Below are positions 33,498-41,943 of a DNA stretch of 64,000 bases, piece after piece; the stretch's first letter is position 1; each line of letters opens with the position of its first letter. The notes under the pieces were generated by a model, which saw only the letters and a list, made by a program, of their open reading frames with translations, was not told the DNA's origin and did not search any database. Source of the DNA: Plantactinospora mayteni (GTDB lineage: Bacteria; Actinomycetota; Actinomycetes; Mycobacteriales; Micromonosporaceae); contig NZ_BONX01000007.1 of NCBI RefSeq assembly GCF_016862935.1, forward strand, positions 62,001 through 126,000. The letters are read 5' to 3'. The position numbers and the translations under genes were made by a program.

Positions 33498-34109
33498 ATG
33501 GGCCGGCCCAGCCTGGACCGCGACACGATCGTGCGTACCGCGCTGGCGGTGATCGACCGCGACGGGGTGGCCGGGCTGACGATGCGCAAGTTCGGCGCGG
33601 AACTCGGCGTCGACCCGATGGCCGTCTACTACTACCTGCCGGACAAGGGCGCGCTCTTCGACGCGGTCGTCGAGGCGGTCCTCGACGAGGTCGGGTTGCC
33701 GGAGCCGGCGCCCGGGGCGACCTGGCAGTCGGTGGTCTGGGACGCCTGCCAACGGCTGCGTACGGTGCTGCGCCGGCATCCGCACACGGTGCCGCTGATC
33801 GGTACCCGGCCGGTGCTGACCCCGAGGACGCTGGCCAGCAGCGACCTGCTGATCAGACAGTTGGTCGACACCGGGCTGTCGGCGCCGGAGGGGCTGCGGA
33901 TCCTCACCTGCGCTCGCGCGTACACCCTGGGGCATCTGCTGGTCGAGGTGGGGGTGCCGGCCGGTCCGCCGCCGGAGGCGAACGTCGCCCCGGCCGAGGT
34001 GATGGCGGCCTACCCGGCGCTGGCGGCGGGGATGGCCCAGGGCTACGACCCGGACGGGCAGTTCGACCTGGGATTGCGGGCGCTGATCGACGGACTCGGC
34101 GGGCGCTGA
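33498..34109 (+). CDS. TetR-family transcriptional regulator
   Basis: 203 residues from ATG 33498, after GGGAGGTGGGAG. The N-terminal helix-turn-helix is GLTMRKFGAELGVDPMAVYYYLPDKGALFD in its usual place (about residues 27-55), quoted here only by its ends; the C-terminal ligand domain matches the TetR_C group of TetR proper (RHPHTVPLIGTRP). The ligand and targets are unknown. It converges on the multicopper oxidase gene with 9 bases between stops, and an 18-bp duplication spans both gene ends. Confidence 0.9.
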   Translation: MGRPSLDRDTIVRTALAVIDRDGVAGLTMRKFGAELGVDPMAVYYYLPDKGALFDAVVEAVLDEVGLPEPAPGATWQSVVWDACQRLRTVLRRHPHTVPLIGTRPVLTPRTLASSDLLIRQLVDTGLSAPEGLRILTCARAYTLGHLLVEVGVPAGPPPEANVAPAEVMAAYPALAAGMAQGYDPDGQFDLGLRALIDGLGGR

Positions 34110-34120
34110 TCGACGGACTC
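34080..34120. repeat. 18-bp direct repeat at convergent gene ends
   Basis: GCGCTGATCGACGGACTC occurs at 34080-34097 (coding ALIDGL in the TetR protein) and again at 34103-34120, after the TetR stop and reaching into the last codons of the multicopper oxidase gene. Period 23 bases. Confidence 0.9.
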
Positions 34121-35669
34121 AGCCGACGGTGAGGTTGCCCATCATCATCATGTCCTCGTGTTCGAGGTTGTGGCAGTGGAAGACGTACCGGCCGGGGTAG
34201 TCGGCGAACGGCACGATGATCTCGGCGGGCTCGCCGGGCAGCAGGTCGAGGGTGTCCTTCCAGCCGGCGTCGGTGCCGCGCGGCCCGCCGGTGCCGCGGG
34301 AGAGCACCTGGAAGTGGCTCAGGTGCAGGTGGATCGGATGGTGCAGGTCGCCGACGAGCCGCCAGATCTCGACGCTGCCGAGCCTCGGCGCCACGTCGAC
34401 CCGCTCGGGGTGGAACGGCCGGCCGTTGATCAGCCAGTGGTGGGCGCCACCGGTGTCCCGGGACTGGAAGACCAGGCTGCGGGTGCGGGTCGCGTCGGCG
34501 CGCCGCAGCGTCCGGTGGTCTGCGGAGAGCCGCGCCGGCACCCGGGCCGGATCGGCCACCGCGTCGCCGACCTCGAACCGCATCACCCGGCCGGTGCCGG
34601 CGTCCTCGCCGAAGTCGTTGACCAGCGTGACGTGCTGCCCGGGGCGCCAGCGGGCGAAGTCGACGACGACGTCCACCCGCTCGGCCGGCGCCAGGTCGAT
34701 GCTGTCGTGGCGTACCGGGCCGGGCAGCAGGCCGCCGTCGGAGCCGATCTGCACCAGCGCGCCGGGCGGGGCGGGGTCGAGCCGCAGCCGGTACCGGCGG
34801 GCGTTGGAGGCGTTGAGCAGCCGAAGCCGGTAGTGCGTGCCGGCCACCTCGGCGGTCGGCCACGGCTGACCGTTGACGAGTATCACGTCGCCGAGCACTC
34901 CGGCCTGGTAGGGCGGGTGCACGCCGGGGGAGCCGAGCAGGTCGTCGGAGCGGCTGGGATAGCGCAGCGTGCCGTCCTGGTCGAAGGCCCGGTCCGCGAT
35001 CATCAGCGGCAGGTCGCGCTGCCCCCGGGGCAGTGGTAGCGCCTCCTCCTCGGCGTCGCCGACCAGGTGAAAGCCGGCCAGGCCACGCCAGACCGCCGGT
35101 CCGGTGAAGTCCATCCGGTGGTCGTGGTACCAGAGCGTCGCCGCCGGCTGGTTCATCGGGTACGCGTAGCCGCGCCGCCCCACGGTCACCGCCCCGCCGT
35201 GCCCGGCCGGGTGCTGCCCGGCGCTGCCCTCCGGCAGCAGGAGATCCGTCGGGTAGCCGTCGTGTTCGGCCGGGGTGTGGCCGCCGTGCAGGTGCACGAC
35301 GGTCGGCACCGGCAGCGCGTTGCGGTGGTAGACCACGACGGGTCGGCCGCTGCGGCTGCGGATCGTCGGGCCGGGGAAGGTGCCGTTGTAGCCCCAGATC
35401 GGCGTGCCGACCCCGTCGAGGATGTCGGCCCGGCCGACCCGCTGCTCGATCTCGTAGACGTCCGCCTCGCCCTCCCGGCGGACCGGGGCGAGTTCGGCGG
35501 GGATCGTCAGCCGCCGGCTGAACGGCCTCGGCAGTGGCCGGCGGCTGCGCAGCAGCGTACCGGTCGAGGAGGACCCGGCCAGGCCGGTGAGCAGCGGTAC
35601 GCCCAGGCCGGCGGCGCCAGCGCCGATCGCGGCACCGACCAGCAGGTGGCGGCGGCTCACCCCGGTCAC
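34119..35669 (-). CDS. Multicopper oxidase (CotA/bilirubin-oxidase-like), Tat-exported
   Basis: 516 residues from a GTG overlapping the upstream membrane-protein stop (GTGA). Tat signal VSRRHLLVGAAIGAGAAGLG, then three cupredoxin domains. Copper ligands are HLHGGH and WYHDH (domain 1), HPIHLHLSHF (type 1/3) and HCHNLEHEDMMMMG (type 1/3, with the axial Met). A Met-rich end is common in enzymes that also oxidise Cu(I) or Mn(II). It oxidises phenolics, metal ions or pigments with O2 outside the membrane. It is paired with a small membrane protein, suggesting membrane delivery or an electron partner. Confidence 0.93.
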   Translation of the reverse strand: MTGVSRRHLLVGAAIGAGAAGLGVPLLTGLAGSSSTGTLLRSRRPLPRPFSRRLTIPAELAPVRREGEADVYEIEQRVGRADILDGVGTPIWGYNGTFPGPTIRSRSGRPVVVYHRNALPVPTVVHLHGGHTPAEHDGYPTDLLLPEGSAGQHPAGHGGAVTVGRRGYAYPMNQPAATLWYHDHRMDFTGPAVWRGLAGFHLVGDAEEEALPLPRGQRDLPLMIADRAFDQDGTLRYPSRSDDLLGSPGVHPPYQAGVLGDVILVNGQPWPTAEVAGTHYRLRLLNASNARRYRLRLDPAPPGALVQIGSDGGLLPGPVRHDSIDLAPAERVDVVVDFARWRPGQHVTLVNDFGEDAGTGRVMRFEVGDAVADPARVPARLSADHRTLRRADATRTRSLVFQSRDTGGAHHWLINGRPFHPERVDVAPRLGSVEIWRLVGDLHHPIHLHLSHFQVLSRGTGGPRGTDAGWKDTLDLLPGEPAEIIVPFADYPGRYVFHCHNLEHEDMMMMGNLTVG

Positions 35670-36094
35670 CGGTCGGTCCCCGGTGTCCCGACCGGCGCGG
35701 CGTCGGCCCGTGGCGACGCGCGCCAGGCCCAGGCCGCCACGCCGGTCGCGGCGATCACGATCGCCACCCCGAGCGGTACGTGCACGGTGAGGATCCGGCC
35801 GAAGCCGAGCCAGTTCTGTGTGGAGGTGAGCCCGAGCAGGCCGGCCGCGAACAGTACCGGCCACCACGGTCGGCGGCCCCACAGCGTGATGACCAGCGCC
35901 GTCGGGATCGCCAGGATCAACAGCATGTCGATGACCGCGGCCGTGTTCTGGTGGGCGAGCAGCGACCCGTACGTCCCGGACAGGAACTGCCCGGCGAGGA
36001 TCGCCTGGAGGTAGCAGAGCAGGGCGACCAGGGTGAGCAGGACCCGGTACGGCCAGAGGAACCAGTGGACGTTCCGTCTCGGTGCACCACGCAT
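35666..36094 (-). CDS. Four-helix membrane protein upstream of the multicopper oxidase
   Basis: 142 residues with four hydrophobic helices (about 16-36, 50-70, 77-95 and 104-124). It resembles the small DUF6220-type family, though I hold that name loosely. Its stop overlaps the oxidase start, so the two are made together. Conserved His residues in the helices (LLAHQN, TVHVPLG) could bind haem or copper, but nothing proves it. Upstream lies the start of the divergent SDR gene. Confidence 0.65.
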   Translation of the reverse strand: MRGAPRRNVHWFLWPYRVLLTLVALLCYLQAILAGQFLSGTYGSLLAHQNTAAVIDMLLILAIPTALVITLWGRRPWWPVLFAAGLLGLTSTQNWLGFGRILTVHVPLGVAIVIAATGVAAWAWRASPRADAAPVGTPGTDR

Positions 36095-36200
36095 CGCTTC
36101 CGCCCCCCGGGTTCTTCTACGACGTAGAAAAGTACCACCAGGGTGCCCGGGGAACCAGCCCCGCCATCCGAGCGGACCCGGGTGGCGGGCGCGGTGCGGA

Positions 36201-36206
36201 TACCAT
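36201..36206 (+). promoter_or_regulatory. -10 box of a probable leaderless promoter (SDR gene)
   Basis: TACCAT ends exactly seven bases before GTG 36214 and no ribosome-binding site is present. Confidence 0.45.
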
Positions 36207-36213
36207 CCACATC

Positions 36214-37014
36214 GTGAACACGGGAAGTCCCGGATTCGTCCTGCCCGGCGCGGCCGTGGTGGTGACCGGGGCGGGTTCCGGCATCGGCGCGGCGCTGGCC
36301 ACCCGGTTCGCCGCCGAGGGTGCCCGGGTGCTGGTCAACGACCTCGACGCCGACGCGGCCCGGGCGGTCGCGGCCCGGATCGGCGGCGAGGTCTTCCCCG
36401 CCGACATGGCCGACCCGGCTGCGGTGGCCGCGCTGGTCGGGTACGCCCGGGGCCGGTTCGGCCGGATCGACCTGTTCTGCGCCAACGCCGGAGTGCCCGG
36501 CACCGGAGGGCTGGACGCCGCCGACCACACCTGGGAGCACGCCTGGCGGGTCAACACCATGTCCCAGGTGTACGCCGCCCGCGAGCTGCTGCCCGACTGG
36601 CTGGCGGCCGGGCGCGGTCGACTCCTCGTCACCGCCTCGGCGGCCGGCCTGCTCACCCTGCTCGGCGCCGCTCCGTACTCGGTCTCCAAGCACGCGGCGG
36701 TGGCGTTCGCCGAGTGGCTGCGGGCGAGCTACGCCCACCGGGGAATCGTCGTGCAGGCGCTCTGCCCACAGGGTGTCCGCACGCCGATGCTGGAGCAGGG
36801 CGAAGGCCCCGGCGCCGCCCTGCTCACCGCCGGGGCGATCACCCCGGAGCAGGTCGCCGAGCTGGTGGTGGCGGCGCTGACCGACGACCGGTTCCTGGTG
36901 CTGCCACATCCAGAGGTGGCGACGTACTACACCCGGCGGGCCACCGACCCGGACCGCTGGCTGCACGGGATGAACCGGGTACAGCGCGACCTCGAACGGT
37001 CGGCCGAGGACTGA
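36214..37014 (+). CDS. Short-chain dehydrogenase/reductase
   Basis: 266 residues. Classical SDR: cofactor motif TGAGSGIGAAL, NAG in CANAGVPG, catalytic Ser in TASAAG, and YSVSKHA with the catalytic Tyr and Lys. The Asp after beta-2 (NDLDAD) favours NAD(H). GTG 36214 is chosen because it begins the conserved part and follows a leaderless-type -10. The TGA stop at 37012-37014 is the first three bases of palindromic element copy C, so the last residues may differ from the ancestral C-terminus. Substrate unknown; divergent from the membrane protein/oxidase pair. Confidence 0.9.
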   Translation: MNTGSPGFVLPGAAVVVTGAGSGIGAALATRFAAEGARVLVNDLDADAARAVAARIGGEVFPADMADPAAVAALVGYARGRFGRIDLFCANAGVPGTGGLDAADHTWEHAWRVNTMSQVYAARELLPDWLAAGRGRLLVTASAAGLLTLLGAAPYSVSKHAAVAFAEWLRASYAHRGIVVQALCPQGVRTPMLEQGEGPGAALLTAGAITPEQVAELVVAALTDDRFLVLPHPEVATYYTRRATDPDRWLHGMNRVQRDLERSAED

Positions 37015-37103
37015 ACCTTTTTCAACCTCCCCGTGCGGTCCGACGAGCCGCAAGGTCAGCGGCGGTGCGTGCGCGCCGCGCGGTTCAGGTTGAAAAGGGT
37101 TCA
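37012..37103 (+). repeat. Palindrome-ended interspersed element, copy C (92 bp), best preserved
   Basis: Terminal inverted repeats of 17 bp with one mismatch: TGAACCTTTTTCAACCT at the left, and the complement of TGAACCCTTTTCAACCT at the right (37087-37103). The core is GC-rich. Same orientation as copy A, opposite to copy B. It fills most of the space between the SDR gene and the opposing barstar gene and may act as their shared terminator. Confidence 0.82.
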
Positions 37104-37137
37104 CCGAGTGGTCGCTACCGGCGATCCGGCCCCGCCG

Positions 37138-37551
37138 TCAGGGGAGCGCGGCCCCGATCCGTCGGCGGAGTCCGGCGGAGTCGCCGGGACCGGCGTGCAG
37201 GAGCACCCGTAGCCCCGGCCCGCCGGACGGGTCGGTCGTGTCGGCCGCGATCGTGTCGAGGACGGCGAGCAGCACGCCGAGCTGCTCCGGCGGCTCGTCG
37301 GCGAGCAGTTCCGTCGGGTCCGTCACGACCAGCGTCCGGGGCCGCTCCGCGACGAGGTCGGTGAGGCACTCCTCGAAGGCGTCCCAGTTCCGCCCGAAGT
37401 AGTCCGGGAAGCCCAGCCGGGCCGCCCACTCGGTGAACAGGGCGGCCCGGGTACGACTGCCCGCCCCGCCGAGCACGGTGGCGTCCCGGGCCGGCGGGTC
37501 GGCCGACACCGTCAGCCAGCGCGGAAGTACGACGTCGGACTGGTCGGGCAT
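37138..37551 (-). CDS. Barstar-family ribonuclease inhibitor
   Basis: 137 residues from ATG 37551 (GAGGGA 5 bases upstream). The barstar signature FPDYFGRNWDAFEECL lies at about residues 45-60, containing the helix that plugs the RNase active site (Tyr/Trp/Asp/Glu of that helix). The rest has the alternating beta-strand pattern (RTLVVTDP, GLRVLLHAG). It remains in the cytosol and would protect the cell from the guanyl-type RNase encoded 100 bases upstream on the same strand. Barstar-like proteins also occur without RNases, but adjacency makes the pairing strong. Confidence 0.88.
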   Translation of the reverse strand: MPDQSDVVLPRWLTVSADPPARDATVLGGAGSRTRAALFTEWAARLGFPDYFGRNWDAFEECLTDLVAERPRTLVVTDPTELLADEPPEQLGVLLAVLDTIAADTTDPSGGPGLRVLLHAGPGDSAGLRRRIGAALP

Positions 37552-37651
37552 CGTGATCCCTCGGTCGGTCCGGCCTCCCGACCGGACAGGTGCTGCTGCC
37601 ACGGCGACGGTACGCCGGGGGCGGGAGGCCGGGCGTCCGGTGGTGCGGTCG

Positions 37652-38122
37652 TCAGAGCCGGTAGAAGTCCGTGTAGTGGTTCGGGGTGAACCAGGTCGCC
37701 CCGGTCGCCTTGTTCACCACGATCCGGTACGCGTCCCGGGCCGCACCACGGTTGCGCGGGTAGACGTCGTACTCGTAGTAGGTGGCGTTGGTCGGCAACT
37801 GGCCCTCGCGGTTGAAGTGCTGGCCACCGGCGTAGTTGTAGAGCCCGCCGCTCCACGAGTACCAGTTGCGGGCGGTGGGGAAGCCCCGGCTGGCCCAGCC
37901 GCTGCGGGCGGTCCGGGCGTCCGCGCAGCGGGCCATGGTGCAGGAGCTGTAGACGGCGGCCGACGCGGAGTCGGTCTGGGTCGGCGCGACCACCGCCGGT
38001 CCGACCAGCAGGCCGGCGACCAGGGCGGCCAGCATCGCGAAGCTGGTCAGGAACCGGCGGGCCCGGGCCGGGGTGGCCGGGAGGGGACGGACGGTCCAGC
38101 GGGGAGTGGCGGATACGGCCAA
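37652..38122 (-). CDS. Secreted guanyl-specific ribonuclease (barnase/RNase Sa family)
   Basis: 156 residues from TTG 38122, which follows GGAGG with a 6-base gap. A long Sec signal (FLTSFAMLAALVAGLLVGP, cleavage near ASA-A) precedes a ~100-residue RNase N1/T1 domain. By comparison with RNase Sa, Glu117 (YYEYDVY), Arg129 and Arg133 (ARDAYRI) and His149 (TPNHYTDF) are the catalytic set, and all are present. Three segments (NREGQLP, YPRNRG and the terminal FYRL) are typical. It cleaves RNA after G in the medium, for nutrition or against competitors. The barstar gene follows in the same direction. Confidence 0.92.
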   Translation of the reverse strand: MAVSATPRWTVRPLPATPARARRFLTSFAMLAALVAGLLVGPAVVAPTQTDSASAAVYSSCTMARCADARTARSGWASRGFPTARNWYSWSGGLYNYAGGQHFNREGQLPTNATYYEYDVYPRNRGAARDAYRIVVNKATGATWFTPNHYTDFYRL

Positions 38123-38598
38123 GGTGTCCTCCAGTTCGGACGGAGCCCGCGGGGTGTGCGGGTCGGCTCCATCTTCGACAGCCGAGGTCCCGACCGGTAG
38201 GGGCAGGCGGTGAAGTTAATCGATGCGCCACCGGCTGTTCCCGCCGAAGATCACTGCGTTCGGCGCGCGACGACTGCTGGCGGCTCCGGGGCGGAGGTCC
38301 GCGACGCCAGGCACCGGGCCGGACAGTGGTCGAGCCAGGGTCCGGGAAGCGGCCCCGGGTGAAACCACACAAACGGAGATTGCTGTCGGTTTGGTTCCGT
38401 CATCGCCTCCGGTGGTCAGTAGTGCCCAGCGGGTGGTCGCCCCCGGGAGAACAGGAGTGCCACCACGGGCGGAATGTCCTGGATCACGCGCTGCTGCGTC
38501 CGGCAGATGACCAAACTGTTACGGCCGGATGTTGACTGCCCACAGGAACGGGCGTAAACAGAAGGCAAGCAAAAACGATCGGGCGGGAGATCCAACAG
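38123..38598. promoter_or_regulatory. 476-bp divergent region between RNase and PTS operon
   Basis: Contains TTGACT (38532-38537) and, 17 bases on, TAAACA, a possible promoter for the PTS operon with an imperfect -10. GTAAACAGAAGGCAAGC lies at about 38562-38578 and could be a DeoR-type operator; it resembles the GTAAAC repeats at 29.1 kb. A second AT-rich spot (GAAGTTAATCGATG, 38211-38224) may serve the RNase gene. No gene is evident. Confidence 0.4.
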
Positions 38599-39360
38599 AT
38601 GTACGCCGAGGAACGTCAGCAGGAGATCCTGCGTCTGGCCCGCGAGGCGGGTCGGGTCGACGTGATGGCGCTGGCCGAGGGCATGAACGTGACCGCGGAG
38701 ACGATCCGCCGGGACCTGACCGTGCTGGAGCGGGCCGGAGTGCTCCGTCGGGTACACGGCGGGGCGATCCCGGTCGAGCGGATCGGGTTCGAGCCCGCAC
38801 TCGCCGCCCGGGACGCCGTACTCATCACCGAGAAGGAGCGGATCGCCAAGGCGGCGCTGGCCGAGGTACCCGACGAGGGTGCGGTCATCCTCGACGCCGG
38901 CACCACCACCGCCCGGCTGGCCCACCTGCTGCCCTCGGACCGCGAACTGACCGTGGTGGTCAACTCGCCGGTACTCGCCTCCGCGCTCGGCCTGAAGCCC
39001 AACCTCACGGTACTGCTGCTCGGCGGCCGGCTGCGCGGCAAGACGCTGGCCACCGTGGACGACTGGGCACTGCGCCCGCTCGCCGAGCTCTACGTCGACG
39101 TCGCCTTCATGGGCACCAACGGCTGCTCGGTCGAGCGCGGGATGACCACCCCGGACCCGGCCGAGGCGGCGGTGAAGCGGGCGATGATCGGTGCTGCCCG
39201 CCGGGTGGTACTGCTCGCCGACCACACCAAGATCGGCAACGACTACCTGGCCCGGTTCGGCACCCTGGCCGACCTCGACCTGCTGATCACGGACAACGGC
39301 GTGGACGAGGAACTGGCCGACGACGTGGAGGCGGCCGGCGTACGGGTGGTGCGGGCATGA
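38599..39360 (+). CDS. DeoR-family sugar-operon repressor
   Basis: 253 residues: N-terminal winged helix (RQQEILRLAREAGRVDVMALAEGMNVTAETIRRDL in outline; motif ends at about residue 40) followed by the DeoR sensor domain with DAGTTTARLA, GTNGCS and ADHTKIG, the sugar-phosphate-binding loops. It is the first gene of the PTS operon and shares 4 bases (ATGA) with the kinase gene. It most likely represses the operon until a fructose- or polyol-phosphate binds, like FruR of actinobacteria. Confidence 0.92.
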   Translation: MYAEERQQEILRLAREAGRVDVMALAEGMNVTAETIRRDLTVLERAGVLRRVHGGAIPVERIGFEPALAARDAVLITEKERIAKAALAEVPDEGAVILDAGTTTARLAHLLPSDRELTVVVNSPVLASALGLKPNLTVLLLGGRLRGKTLATVDDWALRPLAELYVDVAFMGTNGCSVERGMTTPDPAEAAVKRAMIGAARRVVLLADHTKIGNDYLARFGTLADLDLLITDNGVDEELADDVEAAGVRVVRA

Positions 39361-40301
39361 TCCTCACCGTCACGCTCAACCCCAGCCTGGACCGGGCGAT
39401 GGAGATCGACCTACTGGCCCGGGGCGAGGTGATCCGGGCCGCCTCCGCACACCTCGACCCGGGTGGCAAGGGCGTCAACGTCTCCCGGGCACTGCTGGCC
39501 AACGGGGTACCGTCCCGGGCCGTGCTGCCGGTCGGTGGCGAGGAGGGGGCCCAGCTCGTCCGGCTGCTGGAGGGCGAGGGCGTCGAACTGCTGGTGGTGC
39601 CGATCGCCGGTCGTACCCGGTCGAACATCACCCTCGCCGAGCCGGACGGCACGGTAACCAAGATCAATGAGTCCGGCCCGGTCCTGGCCGGATCGGAGTT
39701 CGCCGAGGTCACCAGGGCGGTGCTGGCGGCGGCCGGCTCGGCCGACTGGGTGGTGGCCTGCGGCAGCGTGCCGCCAGGGCTGCCGGCGACGGCCTTCGGC
39801 GACCTCTGTGCCCGGCTGGTCGACGCCGGGGTACGGCTCGCGGTCGACACCAGCGGGCCGGCGCTGCGGGCCGCCGCCGAGGCCGGCGTGGCGCTGGTCA
39901 AGCCGAACCGCGAGGAGTTGGCCGAGGCGGTCGGCGTCCCGCTGCGGTCCCTCGGCGACGTGGTCGACGCCGCCGTCCAGCTCCGGAGCTGGGGCGCCGG
40001 CACCGTGCTGGCCAGCCTCGGCGCCGACGGCGCGGTGCTGGTCGACGCGAAGGGCGTGCTCACCGGCGAGTCGCCGGTGCCGCAGCCGAAGAGCACGGTC
40101 GGGGCCGGCGACGCGCTGCTGGCCGGCTTCCTGGCGGCCGGTGCGCGCGGCCCGGACGCCCTCGCCGAAGGGCTCGCCTGGGGTGCGGCGGCGGTCAGCC
40201 TGCCCGGCAGCCGGATGCCCGGCCCCGGCGACCTGCTCCGGAAAACCGTCCGACTCCACCCCCGACCGGACCTGGTCCGGCCGCTGCTGCCGCAGGGGTG
40301 A
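39357..40301 (+). CDS. fruK: 1-phosphofructokinase family sugar-phosphate kinase
   Basis: 314 residues of the PfkB fold in its FruK/LacC branch: N-terminal TLNPSLDRAMEI, the DPGGKGVNVSRAL loop that binds the sugar phosphate, CGSVPPGLP, VKPNREEL, and the anion-hole/catalytic STVGAGDALLAGF with the base Asp. It phosphorylates fructose 1-phosphate to the 1,6-bisphosphate; tagatose-6-phosphate kinase is the alternative within this branch. ATG 39357 overlaps the regulator stop. In this operon the substrate would come from the polyol dehydrogenase or directly from the PTS. Confidence 0.9.
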   Translation: MILTVTLNPSLDRAMEIDLLARGEVIRAASAHLDPGGKGVNVSRALLANGVPSRAVLPVGGEEGAQLVRLLEGEGVELLVVPIAGRTRSNITLAEPDGTVTKINESGPVLAGSEFAEVTRAVLAAAGSADWVVACGSVPPGLPATAFGDLCARLVDAGVRLAVDTSGPALRAAAEAGVALVKPNREELAEAVGVPLRSLGDVVDAAVQLRSWGAGTVLASLGADGAVLVDAKGVLTGESPVPQPKSTVGAGDALLAGFLAAGARGPDALAEGLAWGAAAVSLPGSRMPGPGDLLRKTVRLHPRPDLVRPLLPQG

Positions 40302-40427
40302 GCCGGTCATGCCAGCAAGACAGCGACAGCACTTCCGACGTCGGCCGACCCCCGGTGCCGACGGCATGACATCCGCACCCGGCCGCGTTCGGTAACGCGG
40401 GCCAACCTCTGCGAAGGAGTCCCCCTC

Positions 40428-41603
40428 ATGGCCATGTCGTACACCCCGGAGGTCCGGGGCACCGGCTTCAAAGCCCAGGTCCAGCGAATCGGCGGTCACC
40501 TGGCCGGAATGGTCATGCCCAACATCGGGGCGTTCATCGCCTGGGGCCTGATCACCGCGCTCTTCATCCCGACCGGCTGGCTGCCCAACGAGCACCTGGC
40601 CAAGCTGGTCGATCCGATGATCTTCAGTCTGCTGCCGATCCTGATCGGCTACACCGGCGGCCGGATCGTGCACGGCCAGCGCGGTGCGGTGGTCGGCGCG
40701 GTGGCCACGGTCGGCATGATCGTCGGCGCGGAGATCCCGATGTTCCTCGGCGCGATGATCATGGGCCCGGCCGCCGCGTACCTGATCAAACTCTTCGACA
40801 AGCTGATCGAGGACCGGATCCGACCCGGCTTCGAGATGCTGGTCGACAACTTCTCCGCCGGCATCGTCGGTGGCGGTATGGCACTGTTCGGCGTCTGGGG
40901 GGCCGGCCCGGTGGTGGGCAGGCTCAGCGACTGGGCCGGCAGCGGAGTGGACTGGCTGATCGGGCAGAACCTGCTGCCGGCCGCCTCCGTACTCGTCGAG
41001 CCGGCCAAGGTGCTGTTCCTGAACAACGCGATCAACCACGGCGTACTGTCGCCGCTGGCGGTGGCGCAGGCGCAGGAGAACGGCAAGTCGATCCTGTTCA
41101 TGATCGAGTCGAATCCCGGCCCGGGTCTCGGCCTGCTGCTCGCGTTCTTCCTCTTCGGGCCGCGCTCGCTGCGCCCGAGCGTACCGGCGGCCGGCATCAT
41201 CCACTTCCTCGGCGGCATCCACGAGATCTACTTCCCGTACGTGCTGATGAAGCCGCGCCTGATCCTGGCCACCATCGCCGGTGGCGCCGCCGGAGTCGGC
41301 ACCTTCATGGTCACCGGGGCCGGTCTGGTCGCCACCCCGTCGCCGGGCAGCATCTTCGCCTACGCGGCGGTCACCCCGCGGGGCGGCTGGTTCGGCATGG
41401 TGCTCGGCGTGCTGATCGCCACCGCGGTCTCCTTCGTGGTCGCCTCGGCGCTGCTCGGCTTCGGCAAGCTGACCGGCGAGCCGAAGACCGACGAGGTCGC
41501 CGACGGCGAGACCGACGACCCGACGCCGGCACAACCCGCGACCGAGGGCCGGGACCGCGAGACCAGCCCGGCCGTGGCCCGGTCCGCCGCCGCCGAGAGC
41601 TGA
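40428..41603 (+). CDS. PTS permease, mannitol-type EIIC
   Basis: 391 residues with six to eight membrane segments. It has the mannitol-EIIC signatures [19 protein letters not shown], the [10 protein letters not shown] segment, [18 protein letters not shown] and the invariant [12 protein letters not shown] (GxxE motif for sugar binding and phosphotransfer). The B domain that is fused in E. coli MtlA is absent and replaced by a Thr/Glu/Pro-rich tail; EIIB is a separate gene 31 bases on. ATG 40428 follows GAAGGAG. It imports a hexitol, probably mannitol, with phosphorylation. Confidence 0.9.
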   Translation: MAMSYTPEVRGTGFKAQVQRIGGHLAGMVMPNIGAFIAWGLITALFIPTGWLPNEHLAKLVDPMIFSLLPILIGYTGGRIVHGQRGAVVGAVATVGMIVGAEIPMFLGAMIMGPAAAYLIKLFDKLIEDRIRPGFEMLVDNFSAGIVGGGMALFGVWGAGPVVGRLSDWAGSGVDWLIGQNLLPAASVLVEPAKVLFLNNAINHGVLSPLAVAQAQENGKSILFMIESNPGPGLGLLLAFFLFGPRSLRPSVPAAGIIHFLGGIHEIYFPYVLMKPRLILATIAGGAAGVGTFMVTGAGLVATPSPGSIFAYAAVTPRGGWFGMVLGVLIATAVSFVVASALLGFGKLTGEPKTDEVADGETDDPTPAQPATEGRDRETSPAVARSAAAES

Positions 41604-41634
41604 CCGGAACCGTACGAAGGAGAGGGGTACTGCC

Positions 41635-41943
41635 ATGGGCAGCATCAACGGTAAGGACATCCACAAGGTCGTGGTCGCCTGCGACGCCGGGATGGGCAGC
41701 AGCGTCATGCTCGCCAGCCAACTCCGCAAGCAGCTCAAGAAGTACTCGGTCACGGTGGAGCACACCCCGGTCAACTCGATCCCAGGCGACGCCGACGTGG
41801 TGATCACGCACAACGGGCTGGCCGCCCGGGCCCGGGCCGCCGCGCCCGACAAGATCGTCGTGCCGTTCCAGGTCTTCCTGGGCGACCCGGCGGTGACCGC
41901 CGTGGTCAAGGCGATCGAGTCCGGCGGTGAGGTCAGTGGCTGA
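41635..41943 (+). CDS. PTS EIIB component (mannitol type)
   Basis: 102-residue phosphocarrier. The phosphorylated Cys16 lies in VACDAGMGSSVM, the P-loop-like signature of mannitol/lactose-type EIIB. The remainder matches the small alpha/beta fold (DADVVITHNGLA, KIVVPFQVFLGD). It receives phosphate from EIIA and gives it to the sugar bound by EIIC. The start follows AGGAGAGG; the stop overlaps the EIIA gene by 8 bases. Confidence 0.93.
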   Translation: MGSINGKDIHKVVVACDAGMGSSVMLASQLRKQLKKYSVTVEHTPVNSIPGDADVVITHNGLAARARAAAPDKIVVPFQVFLGDPAVTAVVKAIESGGEVSG

